Assembly (NCBI RefSeq): GCF_004353505.1
Contig: NZ_SMNQ01000003.1
Span: forward strand, 434,001 to 498,000
Reading direction: 5' to 3'
Source: Streptomyces sp. WAC05374
GTDB lineage: Bacteria; Actinomycetota; Actinomycetes; Streptomycetales; Streptomycetaceae
Length of the DNA stretch: 64,000 bases
Below are positions 45,103 through 54,006 of the stretch, one piece after another. The notes below the pieces were generated by a model. It was given only the letters and a program-made list of their open reading frames with translations. It was not told the DNA's origin and did no database searches. Within the stretch, counting starts at the first letter, position 1. The number at the start of each line of letters is the position of its first letter. The position numbers and the translations under genes are program-made.

Positions 45103-46488
45103 TCACCCGCCCGGCCCCGCGGGGCGGCCCCGGCCGTACAGCCAGGTGTCCCACACCTCCGTCAGGTCCCGGCCCGCCGTCTCCTCCACGTACCGCACGA
45201 AGTCGTCCGTCGAGGCGTTGCCGTGCCGGTGCGCGGCGGGCCAGCCCCGCAGGACGCGGAAGAACGCCTTGTCGCCGACGGCCAGGCGGACGCGGTGCAG
45301 CACCATCGCGCCCCGGCCGTACACGGGCGGGCCGGAGATGTCGGCGGCCGTGGGCGGGTCGGCGGGCGGGAACGCCCAGTTCTCCTCCTCCGCGAACGCC
45401 TCGTCGAAGCTCTCCTGGACCGGCTTGTCCCCGAAGTCCTCGGCGTACAGCCACTCGGCGTACGTCGCGAAGCTCTCGTTCAGCCACATGTCCCGCCACG
45501 ACGCGGGCGACACCGAGTTGCCGTACCACTGGTGGGCGATCTCGTGGACGAGCGTGGAGGCGTCGAACGTGCCGGTGCCGAAGAACGGCCTGTTCTGCGT
45601 CTCCAGCGCGTACCCGGCGTCCAGCCCCGGGTCCACGATCGCCCCGGCGGACGAGAAGGGGTAGGGGCCGAACATCTCCGCCTCCCACTCCAGCAGCTCG
45701 GGGATGCGGGCGAGGAGCGCCGGGTTGCCCCGCGCGGCGGTGTGGACGGGGATGCCGGAGTCGGTACGGGCCGTCCTCGTCTCGTACCGGCCGATGGCGA
45801 GCGTCGCCAGGTAGCTCGCCATCGGCTCGGCCGAGCGCCAGGTGAAGGTGGTGCGGCCGCCGCCGGTCCGCCGGTTCACCGGTTCGCCGTTGGACACGGC
45901 CTCAAGGCCCTCGGGCACGGTGACGGTGACGCGGTAGGTGGCCTTGTCGGACGGGTGGTGGTTGCCCGGGAACCAGGCCGTCGAGCCAGTCGGCTCGCCG
46001 AGCGCGACCGCCCCGTCGGCGGTCCGCAGCCACCCTTCCCGGGCGCCCTCCTCGTCGGTGATCGTGGCGGGCGTGCCGGAGTAGCGGACGACGGTGCGGA
46101 AGGTGGCGCCGTGCCGCACGTCGCCCTTCGGCCGCAGCGTGACCTCGGCGCCCTCGCGGTGGACGGCGGCGGGCTCACCGTCGACGGTGGCGCCGTGGAC
46201 GGTGAGCCCGGTGAGGTCGAGGTTGAAGGCGCTGAGCGCCTGGGTGGCGCGGGCCGTGATGTCGGCCGTGCCGGTGAGGCGGCCGGTGCGCGGCTCGTAG
46301 GCGAGCGTCAGGGCGTAGTGGCGTACGTCGTAGCCGCCGTTGCCGAGCTGCGGGAAGTACGGGTCGCGCAGCCCGGCCGCCCCCGGCTCACCGCCCCCGT
46401 CGCGGCCGCCGTCACCGGTGCAGCCGGTCAGGGCGGCGGCGAGCAGCACGGCGACGGCGGCGAGGGCCCGGGGGCGGCGGAGGTCCAC
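45103..46488 (-). CDS. M1 family metallopeptidase lipoprotein
   Basis: 461 residues from GTG 46488. Lipoprotein signal LAAVAVLLAAALTGCTG, an N-terminal beta domain, then zinc motif HEIAHQW (about 300) with the distal Glu in WLNESFATYAEW. It lacks the long C-terminal helical domain of PepN, as in secreted Streptomyces M1 enzymes. Acts outside the cell on peptides. Confidence 0.92.
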   Translation of the reverse strand: MDLRRPRALAAVAVLLAAALTGCTGDGGRDGGGEPGAAGLRDPYFPQLGNGGYDVRHYALTLAYEPRTGRLTGTADITARATQALSAFNLDLTGLTVHGATVDGEPAAVHREGAEVTLRPKGDVRHGATFRTVVRYSGTPATITDEEGAREGWLRTADGAVALGEPTGSTAWFPGNHHPSDKATYRVTVTVPEGLEAVSNGEPVNRRTGGGRTTFTWRSAEPMASYLATLAIGRYETRTARTDSGIPVHTAARGNPALLARIPELLEWEAEMFGPYPFSSAGAIVDPGLDAGYALETQNRPFFGTGTFDASTLVHEIAHQWYGNSVSPASWRDMWLNESFATYAEWLYAEDFGDKPVQESFDEAFAEEENWAFPPADPPTAADISGPPVYGRGAMVLHRVRLAVGDKAFFRVLRGWPAAHRHGNASTDDFVRYVEETAGRDLTEVWDTWLYGRGRPAGPGG

Positions 46489-46508
46489 TCCGTGATCGTA
46501 CGGAGGGA

Positions 46509-47084
46509 TCAGCGGCTGAGCGCGGCCACACCCGCCTGCGCGAACTTCTCGTCCAGGGCGCCGCTCGGCGCACCGGCCACGCCGATGCCGGCGATCGGCG
46601 CGCCCTTGGCGGTGACGGGGGCGCCGCCCGCCAGGAACAGGGTGCCGGGGATGTCCTTGAGGTTCGGGGCGCTCTCCAGCCGCTTGGCCAGCTCGGACGT
46701 GGGCGCGTTCCAGGACACGGCGGTGAACGCCTTGCGCTCGGCCGACTCGTAGGACTGCGGGCCGGCGCCGTCGCCGCGCAGGGTGACGACGGTGCTGCCG
46801 TTGCGGTCGACCACGGCGACCGTGACGCGCTGGTTCTCCGCCTCGGCGGCGTCCAGGGCGGCCTGGGCGGCCCGGGTGGCGGCGTCGATCGTCAGGTGCG
46901 TGGACTGCGTCAGGTCCCGGGGGTGGGCGGTGGTGCCGGCGGCGGCCGCGGCGGGTGCCTGGGCGGGCTCGGCGGCGTTCGCGGACAGGGCGCCGAAGGT
47001 GCCGGCGCCCAGCGCGGCGGCGGCGACCGTGCCGGTCAGGAGGCGGGCGCGCAGCGACATCGACTTCTTGGTGTGCTTCGTCAT
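46509..47084 (-). CDS. hbpS: Secreted haem-binding sensor accessory protein HbpS
   Basis: 191 residues with a Sec signal peptide (about 1-38, AAALGAGTFGALSANA). The GlcG/HbpS fold includes HLTIDAATRAAQAALDAAEA, VAVVDRNGSTVVTLRGDGA, GAPIAGIGVAGAP. In S. reticuli the octameric protein binds haem and iron and modulates SenS. Divergent from senS here, as expected. The short stretch before its stop separates it from the M1 peptidase gene by 20 bases. Confidence 0.9.
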   Translation of the reverse strand: MTKHTKKSMSLRARLLTGTVAAAALGAGTFGALSANAAEPAQAPAAAAAGTTAHPRDLTQSTHLTIDAATRAAQAALDAAEAENQRVTVAVVDRNGSTVVTLRGDGAGPQSYESAERKAFTAVSWNAPTSELAKRLESAPNLKDIPGTLFLAGGAPVTAKGAPIAGIGVAGAPSGALDEKFAQAGVAALSR

Positions 47085-47167
47085 GCCTTCGATCCTGGGG
47101 GCGGGACCGGGGGCACGGGGTCAGCCGATCGGTTGATGCCGGGGCGGGCCGCGCGGGTGAGGATGGG

Positions 47168-47182
47168 ACCGGAAAATCCGGT
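47168..47182. promoter_or_regulatory. Palindrome in the hbpS-senS intergenic region
   Basis: ACCGGAAAATCCGGT, 6 bp perfect arms and 3-base centre, 16 bases before the senS GTG. Candidate SenR operator or leader element. Confidence 0.4.
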
Positions 47183-47198
47183 ACGAGGAGTGGTGGAC

Positions 47199-48299
47199 GT
47201 GGAGCAGGACCCCGACGCCCGCTGGCTGGCCCGGGTGATGCACGCCGCGTTCTTCGCGCTGCTGGGCGCCTCCCTGGCGCGGTTCCTGCTGCGGCACCCG
47301 TGGCTGGACCTGGGGCCGTGGGTGGTGGCGCTGTCGGCGGCGCTGGCGGTGCTGTACGTGCTGCCGGTGCCGCGCAGGCTGGTCTGGCTGTGCGTGGTCG
47401 TCGCCGTGTGGATGGTGCTGGTGGTGCTGGCGCCGAGCTTCGCGTGGTGCGCGGTCCCCCTCTTCTACACGGGGCTGCGGACGCTGCCGCCGCGCGCCGC
47501 GCTGGTGCTGGTCGCCCTGCTGACGGTGTTCGTGGTGGCGGCGCAGCTCCAGCTCGCGGACGGCGCGCTCGACCCGAACCTGCTGGTCGCCCCGCCCGCC
47601 GTGGCGGCCATCGCCACCGCCGTGTTCGTGCACGCCCAGCGGCAGGCCGAGCGGCTGGCCGCCACCGAGCGGCGCGAGGGCGTCCTCGCCGAACGGCAGC
47701 GCCTGTCGATGGAGATCCACGACAGCCTGACCCAGGGCCTGTCCAGCCAGCGGATGCTGCTCCAGGCCGCCGACCGCACCTGGGAGGCCGACCCGGCGGC
47801 CGCCCGCCGCCACGTCCGTACGGCCGCCTCGATCGCCGAGCACAGCCTGACCGAGGCCCGCCGGTTCGTGCACGACCTGGCGCCCGCCGACCTCGCCGGG
47901 GGCGGCGGCCTCGCGGAGGCGCTGCGCACACTGGCCGCCCGCGCGTCGGCGGACCTCCCCGTCGGCGTCCGGGTGGACGGCCCGCCCGTGCCGCTGCCGG
48001 ACCGGGTGGGGTCGGCCCTGCTGCGGATCGCGCAGGGCGCCCTCGCCAACGTACGGGAGCACGCCGGTGCCACGTCCGCCGCGCTGACCCTCACCTACCT
48101 GGACGACCAGGTCGTCCTGGACGTCGCCGACGACGGGCGCGGGTTCAGCCCCGGGGCCGTGCCGCAGCCCGACGCCCGCGGACACGGCCTGCCCGCCATC
48201 CGGGCCCGCGCCGAGCAGCTCGGCGGCACCCTGACCGTCGAGTCCGCGCCCGGCGAGGGCACGGTCCTGTCCGTGTCGATCCCCCTGGGGGCCCCATGA
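47199..48299 (+). CDS. senS: Sensor histidine kinase SenS
   Basis: 366 residues from GTG 47199, selected because GAGGAG is 8 bases away; GTGs at 47190 and 47193 abut it. Four to five membrane helices fill 10-145. The HisKA_3 phosphoacceptor is in MEIHDSLTQGL, and the HATPase domain has NVREHAGAT and VADDGRGFSPG. Senses oxidative/haem stress together with HbpS. Stop overlaps the senR start (ATGA). Confidence 0.9.
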   Translation: MEQDPDARWLARVMHAAFFALLGASLARFLLRHPWLDLGPWVVALSAALAVLYVLPVPRRLVWLCVVVAVWMVLVVLAPSFAWCAVPLFYTGLRTLPPRAALVLVALLTVFVVAAQLQLADGALDPNLLVAPPAVAAIATAVFVHAQRQAERLAATERREGVLAERQRLSMEIHDSLTQGLSSQRMLLQAADRTWEADPAAARRHVRTAASIAEHSLTEARRFVHDLAPADLAGGGGLAEALRTLAARASADLPVGVRVDGPPVPLPDRVGSALLRIAQGALANVREHAGATSAALTLTYLDDQVVLDVADDGRGFSPGAVPQPDARGHGLPAIRARAEQLGGTLTVESAPGEGTVLSVSIPLGAP

Positions 48300-48901
48300 C
48301 CGAGGTACGCATCCTGCTGTGCGACGACCACGCCGTCGTACGCGCCGGACTGCTCGCGCTCCTGGGCAGCGCGCCCGGCATCGAGGTGGTGGGCGAGGCG
48401 GGCAGCGGCGAGGAGGCCGTGGCGACGGCCGCCAAGCTGCGGCCGGACGTCGTCCTGATGGACCTCCAGCTCGGCCCCGGCATCGACGGCGTGGAGGCCA
48501 CGCGCCGCATCACCACCACGCTGCCCGGGGTCCGGGTGCTGGTCCTCACCACGTACGACACGGACGCCGACGTCACCCGGGCCATCGGCGCGGGCGCCAC
48601 CGGCTACCTGCTGAAGGCCGAGCGCCCCGAGGAGCTGTTCGCCGCCATCCACGCGGCGGCGGAGGGCCGCCGGGCCCTGAGCCGCGTCGTCCCGCGTGAC
48701 CGCGCCCCGGCCCTGACCCACCGCGAGCTGGACATCCTGGGCCAGCTCGCCCGGGGACTGAGCAACCGGGAGATCGCACGGGCCCTGTTCATCAGCGAGG
48801 CCACGGTCAAGACCCACCTCGGCCGTGTCTACGCGAAGCTGGGCGTCGACACCCGGGCGGGCGCGGTGGCGAAGGCCAAGGAGCAGCGGCTGCTGCCGTG
48901 A
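48296..48901 (+). CDS. senR: NarL/FixJ response regulator SenR
   Basis: 201 residues. Receiver: DDHAVVRAG acidic pair, phosphoacceptor Asp in VVLMDLQLGPGIDG, Lys in LLKAERP. LuxR-type HTH: LTHRELDILGQLARGLSNRE and ISEATVKTHLGRVYAKL. Coupled to senS. In relatives it regulates the catalase-peroxidase gene cpeB and hbpS; no cpeB/furS is nearby here. Confidence 0.92.
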   Translation: MTEVRILLCDDHAVVRAGLLALLGSAPGIEVVGEAGSGEEAVATAAKLRPDVVLMDLQLGPGIDGVEATRRITTTLPGVRVLVLTTYDTDADVTRAIGAGATGYLLKAERPEELFAAIHAAAEGRRALSRVVPRDRAPALTHRELDILGQLARGLSNREIARALFISEATVKTHLGRVYAKLGVDTRAGAVAKAKEQRLLP

Positions 48902-48905
48902 GGGG

Positions 48906-49634
48906 TCAGAACGCGCTGGTGTCGATCTCGAAGCCGAGGGGCTCGGGAAGGGGGACCATCTGCGAAAACGTGTACTTGTCCTGGCGCGTGTACGTGTCGC
49001 CCTCGGGCTTGGAGTACACGACGATCGCTCCGCCCTCCACCTGCCGGTCGATGAGCAGGTGGACCGGGATTCCGGCGCGGGCGTAGCCGAGGATCTTCGT
49101 GGCAGGGTCGTTGGCGGCGGTGGAGCGGGAGGTGACTTCGCAGACGAGCAGCACCCGGGAGGGGTCGTGGTAGTACGCCTCGGGGGCGAAGCTGCCCCTC
49201 GGCGCGATCGCGAGGTCCGGTTCGACGTGTCCGGTCATGGAGGCGCCGGGGACGTTGAGACCGATTCCCGTATAGGTCCGTAGCCGCTTGTCGGGCAGCC
49301 TGGGCATCACCTGGTGGCTCACCTCGGCCAGAATCTCCTCATGCTCGCCATTGGGCGGAGGCGTCACGTGAATATCCCCTTCGATCAATTCCACGCGCCA
49401 CCCCTCCGGGGCGACCGCATTGAACACGTCGAAGGCCTTTCCCACGTCCAGGCACGGCAGCCGGCCGCTGAGTGCCCTCAGCGGGACCCAGTAGTCGGAG
49501 TCGTCGTCCTCGGCGTGGTACAGCTCGGGCCCGGGCTCCGGCTCATCCACCAGACGGGCCCTTCGCCTGTTCTTCTCGTGGTCGTACTCGTACTGCTCGC
49601 AGTCGTACTCGTACTCCGGAACGGGCAGCGCCAC
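48906..49634 (-). CDS. Uma2 family protein, copy 3, with extended acidic N-terminus
   Basis: 242 residues. About 70 N-terminal residues are Tyr/Glu/Asp-rich (PVPEYEYDCEQYEYDHEKNR) and absent from the other two copies. The Uma2 fold follows: GWRVELIEGDIHVTPPPNGE, HVEPDLAIAP, LLVCEVTSRSTAANDPATK, GIPVHLLIDRQ. Function unknown. Convergent with senR (4 bases). Confidence 0.85.
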   Translation of the reverse strand: MALPVPEYEYDCEQYEYDHEKNRRRARLVDEPEPGPELYHAEDDDSDYWVPLRALSGRLPCLDVGKAFDVFNAVAPEGWRVELIEGDIHVTPPPNGEHEEILAEVSHQVMPRLPDKRLRTYTGIGLNVPGASMTGHVEPDLAIAPRGSFAPEAYYHDPSRVLLVCEVTSRSTAANDPATKILGYARAGIPVHLLIDRQVEGGAIVVYSKPEGDTYTRQDKYTFSQMVPLPEPLGFEIDTSAF

Positions 49635-49760
49635 CGTGGCCTCCTTCGCTCAACGCGACACTGTCAGCGTGTGCCCACCGCCACTCCGGGATTCCCGAGC
49701 CCATTCATCCGAACGTGCGAGCGGTGACGTTTCCGCAGGTGGCGTGACACCATCGACCCC

Positions 49761-50261
49761 GTGCTCGACATCGGCTACTCCCTCTCCCGCCGCTTCCCCG
49801 ACCCGCCGCAGACGGACTACCGCCACGCGGACGTCCACGCACTGCGGCACGACCTGTTCTGCGGCGACGTGTACCTCGCGGACACCAAGGCCGACCGCGA
49901 GATCTCCACGGCCTGGGGATGGGTGCCGGTGCTCGACTTCGCGTGGGCGCTGTGCGACATCGTCGAGCGGCTCGACCGCGACCCTCGCGGCAGCCGGTCC
50001 GCCCGGCCGCAGTACGCCGAACTGGACTTCACCGAGTCCACCGACCGGATGCTCTTCGAGCGCCGGTTCGGCTGGGTGGACATCGAGGCCGACTGGATGC
50101 CGGCCGAGGAACCGCCGCTCACCTTCAGCCACACCCTGCTGCGCCGGGAAGCCCGCGACTTCCTGCACGACCTGATCGCCGACCTCACCGACATGCACGA
50201 GGGCCTGGCGGACAACCCGGCGATCTGGACCCTCCAGTCCCGCTTCCCCCGCGTGCCCTGA
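49761..50261 (+). CDS. Conserved hypothetical protein
   Basis: 166 residues from GTG 49761. Acidic, soluble, with MLDIGYSLSRRFPDPPQTDY, VYLADTKADREIS and RRFGWVDIEADWMPAEEPPL. No catalytic motif seen and no named family recognised. Confidence 0.7.
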   Translation: MLDIGYSLSRRFPDPPQTDYRHADVHALRHDLFCGDVYLADTKADREISTAWGWVPVLDFAWALCDIVERLDRDPRGSRSARPQYAELDFTESTDRMLFERRFGWVDIEADWMPAEEPPLTFSHTLLRREARDFLHDLIADLTDMHEGLADNPAIWTLQSRFPRVP

Positions 50262-50309
50262 GCACCGACCGCGCCGGCCCCCTGCCGCGCGCCCTGCCCG
50301 GCGGCTTCC

Positions 50310-50460
50310 GTGTTCCGGCACCCGCCCCACGACCGGCCGCCGCCCCTGACCCGGCGCCCCCGCCCCATGACCGGCCGCCGCCCCCGCTCCCGCGCACCGG
50401 CCCACGACCCGCCGCCGCCCCCGACCCGCCGCCGCCCCCGATCCGGCGCACCGGCCCTGC
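50310..50460. repeat. Degenerate CG-rich tandem repeat
   Basis: Imperfect copies of CCGCCGCCCCCGACC-like units of about 25-40 bases, alternating with GCGCACCGGCCC, fill most of the 295 bases between 50262 and 50556. No credible gene fits there. Confidence 0.5.
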
Positions 50461-50556
50461 CCCCCTCCCCCCGCCCCACCCGTCGTGTCACACATCGGGC
50501 ACCCCCGTCCGTCCCCCTGGCAGAGCACCACACACGCACTCCAGGGAGAGAACGCC

Positions 50557-51741
50557 ATGAGCGACCGCATCACCGTCATCGGCGGCGGCTTCGCCGGCCT
50601 CACCGCCGCCATCACCGCCGCCGAAGCCGGGGCCGGGGTCACCCTCCACGAGGCCCACCGCACCCTCGGCGGACGGGCCCGCACCGCCGAGGGCCCGTAC
50701 CGCACCAACGAAGGCCCCCACGCCCTCTACCACCGCGGCCCGCACTGGGCATGGCTCCGGCAGCGCGGCCTGCTCGGCCCCATGGCCGCCGTCCCGCCGC
50801 TGGAAGCCGCCCGCTTCCGCTTCCATCTGGACGGCGAACTGCGCCGCACCCCGCCCCTGAGCCTGCTCCGGCAGGCGCGCCGCAGGGCGCAGGACGCCCC
50901 GGTGGACGGCGACTTCGCCAACTGGTCCACCTCCCGCGCCGCCACGAACTACGCGAGCGTGGCACTGTTCCACCACGACCCCGGCTCGCTGTCCGCCCGG
51001 TTCGTGCAGGAGCGGCTCCGCCGGGCCACCAGCCTGCCGCCCGAGGCCCACTACCCGCTCGGCGGCTGGGGCCAGGTCATCGAGCGGATGGCCGCCCACG
51101 CCCGGAACCTGGGCGTACGCGTCGAGACCTCCGCCCGCGTGGACGCCCTGCCCGACCGCGACGGTCCCGTCATCGTCGCCACCTCCCTCGAGGCCGCCCG
51201 CCGCCTGCTGGACGACCCGGGCCTCACCTGGCCCAGCGGCCGCACCGTCCTGGTCGACCTCGCGCTCCGCACCCGCCGGGGCGACCCGTTCATCATCTCC
51301 GACCTGGACGCCCCGGGCTGGCTGGAACGGTTCACCGCCCAGGACCCGTCGCTCGCCCCGGCCGGCCAGTCCCTGCTCCAGGGGCAGTTCCCGATCGCCC
51401 CGCACCAGTCCAAGGCGGACGGCGTCGCCCACGCGGAACGGCTGCTCGACCAGGGCTTCCCGGGCTGGCGCGACCGCACCCTGTGGCGCCGCGAGGCCCT
51501 CGCCAACGGCCGTACGGGAGCGGTCGACCTGCCCGGCACGACCTGGCGCGACCGCCCCGCCGTCGACCGGGGCGACGGCGTCTACCTGGCGGGCGATCAG
51601 GTGGCGGCGCCCGGCGTGCTGTCCGAGGTGTCCTTCACCAGCGCCATCGGCGCGGCCTCCCTGGCCCTGCAGAACCTGAAGAACGTGGCGAACCGGCCCC
51701 GGCGGGGCACGGACACACCGCTTGACCTCAAGCATGCTTGA
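50557..51741 (+). CDS. FAD-dependent amine oxidase/phytoene desaturase-like oxidoreductase
   Basis: 394 residues. The N-terminal FAD motif VIGGGFAGLTAAITAAEAGA is followed by HRTLGGRARTAEGPY (the GG-RA dipole segment), and the C-terminal GDGVYLAGDQVAAPGVLSEV closes the FAD site. AGGGAGAG precedes the ATG. Substrate unknown. The last five codons and stop form the SoxR box of the next gene. Confidence 0.85.
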   Translation: MSDRITVIGGGFAGLTAAITAAEAGAGVTLHEAHRTLGGRARTAEGPYRTNEGPHALYHRGPHWAWLRQRGLLGPMAAVPPLEAARFRFHLDGELRRTPPLSLLRQARRRAQDAPVDGDFANWSTSRAATNYASVALFHHDPGSLSARFVQERLRRATSLPPEAHYPLGGWGQVIERMAAHARNLGVRVETSARVDALPDRDGPVIVATSLEAARRLLDDPGLTWPSGRTVLVDLALRTRRGDPFIISDLDAPGWLERFTAQDPSLAPAGQSLLQGQFPIAPHQSKADGVAHAERLLDQGFPGWRDRTLWRREALANGRTGAVDLPGTTWRDRPAVDRGDGVYLAGDQVAAPGVLSEVSFTSAIGAASLALQNLKNVANRPRRGTDTPLDLKHA

Positions 51742-51752
51742 GGCTGAAGGCT
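51722..51752 (+). promoter_or_regulatory. SoxR-controlled promoter
   Basis: TTGACC (51722-51727) as -35, running into the perfect 18 bp palindrome CCTCAAGCATGCTTGAGG (51726-51743). This is the SoxR box arrangement known from soxS and from S. coelicolor SoxR targets, with a stretched spacer to a weak -10 near 51747. The next gene starts at 51787. Confidence 0.85.
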
Positions 51753-51786
51753 CTCCTCACCAGCCCCGAGCAGAGGAGAGCCCCCC

Positions 51787-52785
51787 ATGCGTGCCATCCG
51801 CCTCCACGCCTTCGGCCCCGCCGAGAACCTCATCCACGAGGAGGTCCCCGACCCCACCCCCGCCCCCGGCCAGGTCCGCATCGCCGTCACGGCGGCCGGT
51901 GTACACCTCCTGGACACCGCACTGCGCCAGGGCGCGCCCGGCCCGTTCCCCGCCCCCACCGAACTGCCCACCGTCCCCGGCCGCGAAGTCGCCGGCACGG
52001 TGGACGCGCTCGGCGAGGGCACCGACCCCCACTGGCTCGGCAAGCGCGTCGTCGCCCACCTCGGCATGGTCCCCGGGGGCTACGCCGAACTGGCCGTCAC
52101 CGACGCCGCCCGGCTCCACGAGATCCCGCCCACGCTCGACGACGCCGAGGCCGTCGCCATGATCGGCACCGGCCGCACCACCATGGGCATCGTCCAGTTC
52201 GCCGAACTCGGCACGGCCGACGCCGTCCTGGTCACCGCGGCGGCCGGCGGCATCGGCACGCTCCTCGTCCAGTACGCCAAGAACGCCGGCGCCACCGTCG
52301 TCGGCCTCGCCGGCGGCCCCGAGAAGGTGGCCCGCGTCCGGGCCAACGGCGCCGACCTCGCCGTCGACTACACCCGCCCCGACTGGGCGGACCACGTCCG
52401 CGCCCACCTCGGGGACGCCGCGGCCACCGTGGTCTTCGACTCCGTCGGCGGCGCCACCGGCCGGGCCGCCGTCGACCTCCTCGGCAAGGGCGGACACCAC
52501 CTGGTGTACGGCTGGGCCGGCCGGGGTCCGCACGACGGCGAACCCCTCACCTTCACCGACGAGGAACTCACCGAACGGGCCATCACCTCCCGCTCCGTAC
52601 TCGGCCCCGTGATGCTGGAGAAGGCCGGCGGAGACATCCGCACCCTGGAGCTGCGCGCCCTCGCCGAAGCCGCCGCCGGCCGCCTCCGCCCCGCCGTCCA
52701 GCGCTTCCCGCTCGCCGAGGCCGCAACCGCCCACCACGCCCTGGAGACCCGGGCCACCATGGGCAAGGTGGTCCTGGTCCCATGA
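51787..52785 (+). CDS. NADPH:quinone oxidoreductase (zinc-free MDR), SoxR target
   Basis: 332 residues. MRAIRLHAFGPAENLIHEEV, GROES-like part with VPGREVAGTVDALGEGTDPH, and Rossmann motif VTAAAGGIGTLLVQYAKNAGA. No catalytic zinc cysteines, as in QOR enzymes. From memory it corresponds to S. coelicolor SCO4266, a redox-cycling-drug-induced SoxR target. GAGGAGAG is the ribosome site. Confidence 0.92.
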   Translation: MRAIRLHAFGPAENLIHEEVPDPTPAPGQVRIAVTAAGVHLLDTALRQGAPGPFPAPTELPTVPGREVAGTVDALGEGTDPHWLGKRVVAHLGMVPGGYAELAVTDAARLHEIPPTLDDAEAVAMIGTGRTTMGIVQFAELGTADAVLVTAAAGGIGTLLVQYAKNAGATVVGLAGGPEKVARVRANGADLAVDYTRPDWADHVRAHLGDAAATVVFDSVGGATGRAAVDLLGKGGHHLVYGWAGRGPHDGEPLTFTDEELTERAITSRSVLGPVMLEKAGGDIRTLELRALAEAAAGRLRPAVQRFPLAEAATAHHALETRATMGKVVLVP

Positions 52786-52904
52786 CCCCGCCGGGTGAAC
52801 CCGCGTAACGGAACCGGCGCAGTCCCCGGCGTGGAGCGGGACCGGGCGGCACCCCGCTCCCGCACCATCCAAACCCCACGGGCCCACCCCACTGGAGGCG
52901 AAGG

Positions 52905-53846
52905 ATGATGCCCGCACGGCCACGCGCCGACAAACCCCCCACCGCCCTGTACGCACTGAGCGCCCTGTCGCTGCTCCTGCTGTGGACCGTCACCACGGCC
53001 CACGCCACCCCACCCGACACCCCACCCGACACCCCACCCGGCACCCCGCCCGCCGCCGCACCGGCCGCCCCACCGGCCACCGGCCCCATCACCCACTGCG
53101 CCCCCGGCGGCACCCTGCGCGGCCCGCACGGCCAGTACGCCGACATCGCCCTGTGCGCCACCCACACCGGCGCCACCATGACCGTGACGGCCGCCGCCAC
53201 CTGCCGCCGGGCCACCACCGGGGGCCGCCCCGCCTGCCGCACCTCCGGCACCTGGACCGCCCACCGCCACGGCGACCCCGCCACCGGCCCCACCGCCACC
53301 GGGACCCTCGCCGGCCGCGCCGACTACCCCGGCCCCGGCACGTACGACATCGGCGCCACCGTCCACGTACGCTCCGACCCGCCCGGCACCGACCTCCACG
53401 GCGAGGTGCGCGCCACCCTCACCCTCACCGAACCACGGCCGGCCCCCAGCCACCGCGTCGACGTCACCCCGCACCACAGCACCCTGAAACCCGGCGCCAG
53501 CACCACACTCACCTACACCGTCGCCCGCGTCGCCGACCACGGCGACGGCAGCGCCCGCCTCGGCCTCATCGGCGAGGAGTCCACCGGCATCACGCTCACC
53601 TCAGCCGACACCCGGTGCGTCAACCCGCTCCCCGGCCGCTATCCCTCCACCACCCGCGGCATGTACGCACTGGACTGCGCCCTCACCGACCTCCAGCCCG
53701 GCCGGCCCACCACGGTCACCGTCCGCGCGACCCTCAAGGCCGCCTGCTCCACCATCGTGTCCAAGCTCGGCTACTGGACGCCCAAGGGCCAGGAGAGCAC
53801 CGGCGGAATGCTCACCGGCCCCACCGTCACCTGCGCCCCCGGGTGA
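52905..53846 (+). CDS. Secreted protein with Pro-Thr repeats, unknown function
   Basis: 313 residues. Signal segment ALYALSALSLLLLWTVTTAHA, then PPDTPPDTPPGTPPA repeats (direct DNA repeats near 53008-53045), then beta-rich domains with six or more cysteines (HCAPGG, LCATHTG, TCRRAT, CVNPLPG). Looks like an Ig-like secreted Streptomyces protein. GGAGGCGAAGG lies ahead of the ATG. Confidence 0.7.
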   Translation: MMPARPRADKPPTALYALSALSLLLLWTVTTAHATPPDTPPDTPPGTPPAAAPAAPPATGPITHCAPGGTLRGPHGQYADIALCATHTGATMTVTAAATCRRATTGGRPACRTSGTWTAHRHGDPATGPTATGTLAGRADYPGPGTYDIGATVHVRSDPPGTDLHGEVRATLTLTEPRPAPSHRVDVTPHHSTLKPGASTTLTYTVARVADHGDGSARLGLIGEESTGITLTSADTRCVNPLPGRYPSTTRGMYALDCALTDLQPGRPTTVTVRATLKAACSTIVSKLGYWTPKGQESTGGMLTGPTVTCAPG

Positions 53847-53960
53847 TCAGGAGCCCAGCTCGGCGAGCGCCCCGCCGGTCAGCCGGTACACCGTCCACTC
53901 GTCCCGCGGCCGCGCGCCAGCGACTCGTATGCATGCCCGCGGCCCAGGACCTGCCGGTCA
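53847..53960 (-). pseudogene. Frameshifted C-terminal remnant of a small gene
   Basis: On the minus strand VLGRGHAYESLARG in one frame is continued in another by RDEWTVYRLTGGALAELGS and a TGA at 53847. One extra base in the GC run near 53907 would explain the break. It reads like the end of a lost protein, family unknown. It may instead be chance coding-like GC sequence. Confidence 0.3.
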
Positions 53961-54006
53961 CGCCCGGACCGCGGGGCCCGACACGACCCGCCGTACCCCC
54001 GGGGCA

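Noticed and set aside
45103..47931. A 942-codon open frame that ends with the M1 peptidase
   Set aside because: Only the last 461 codons are the peptidase, with its own lipoprotein signal. The upstream part is antisense to senS and out of frame with hbpS.
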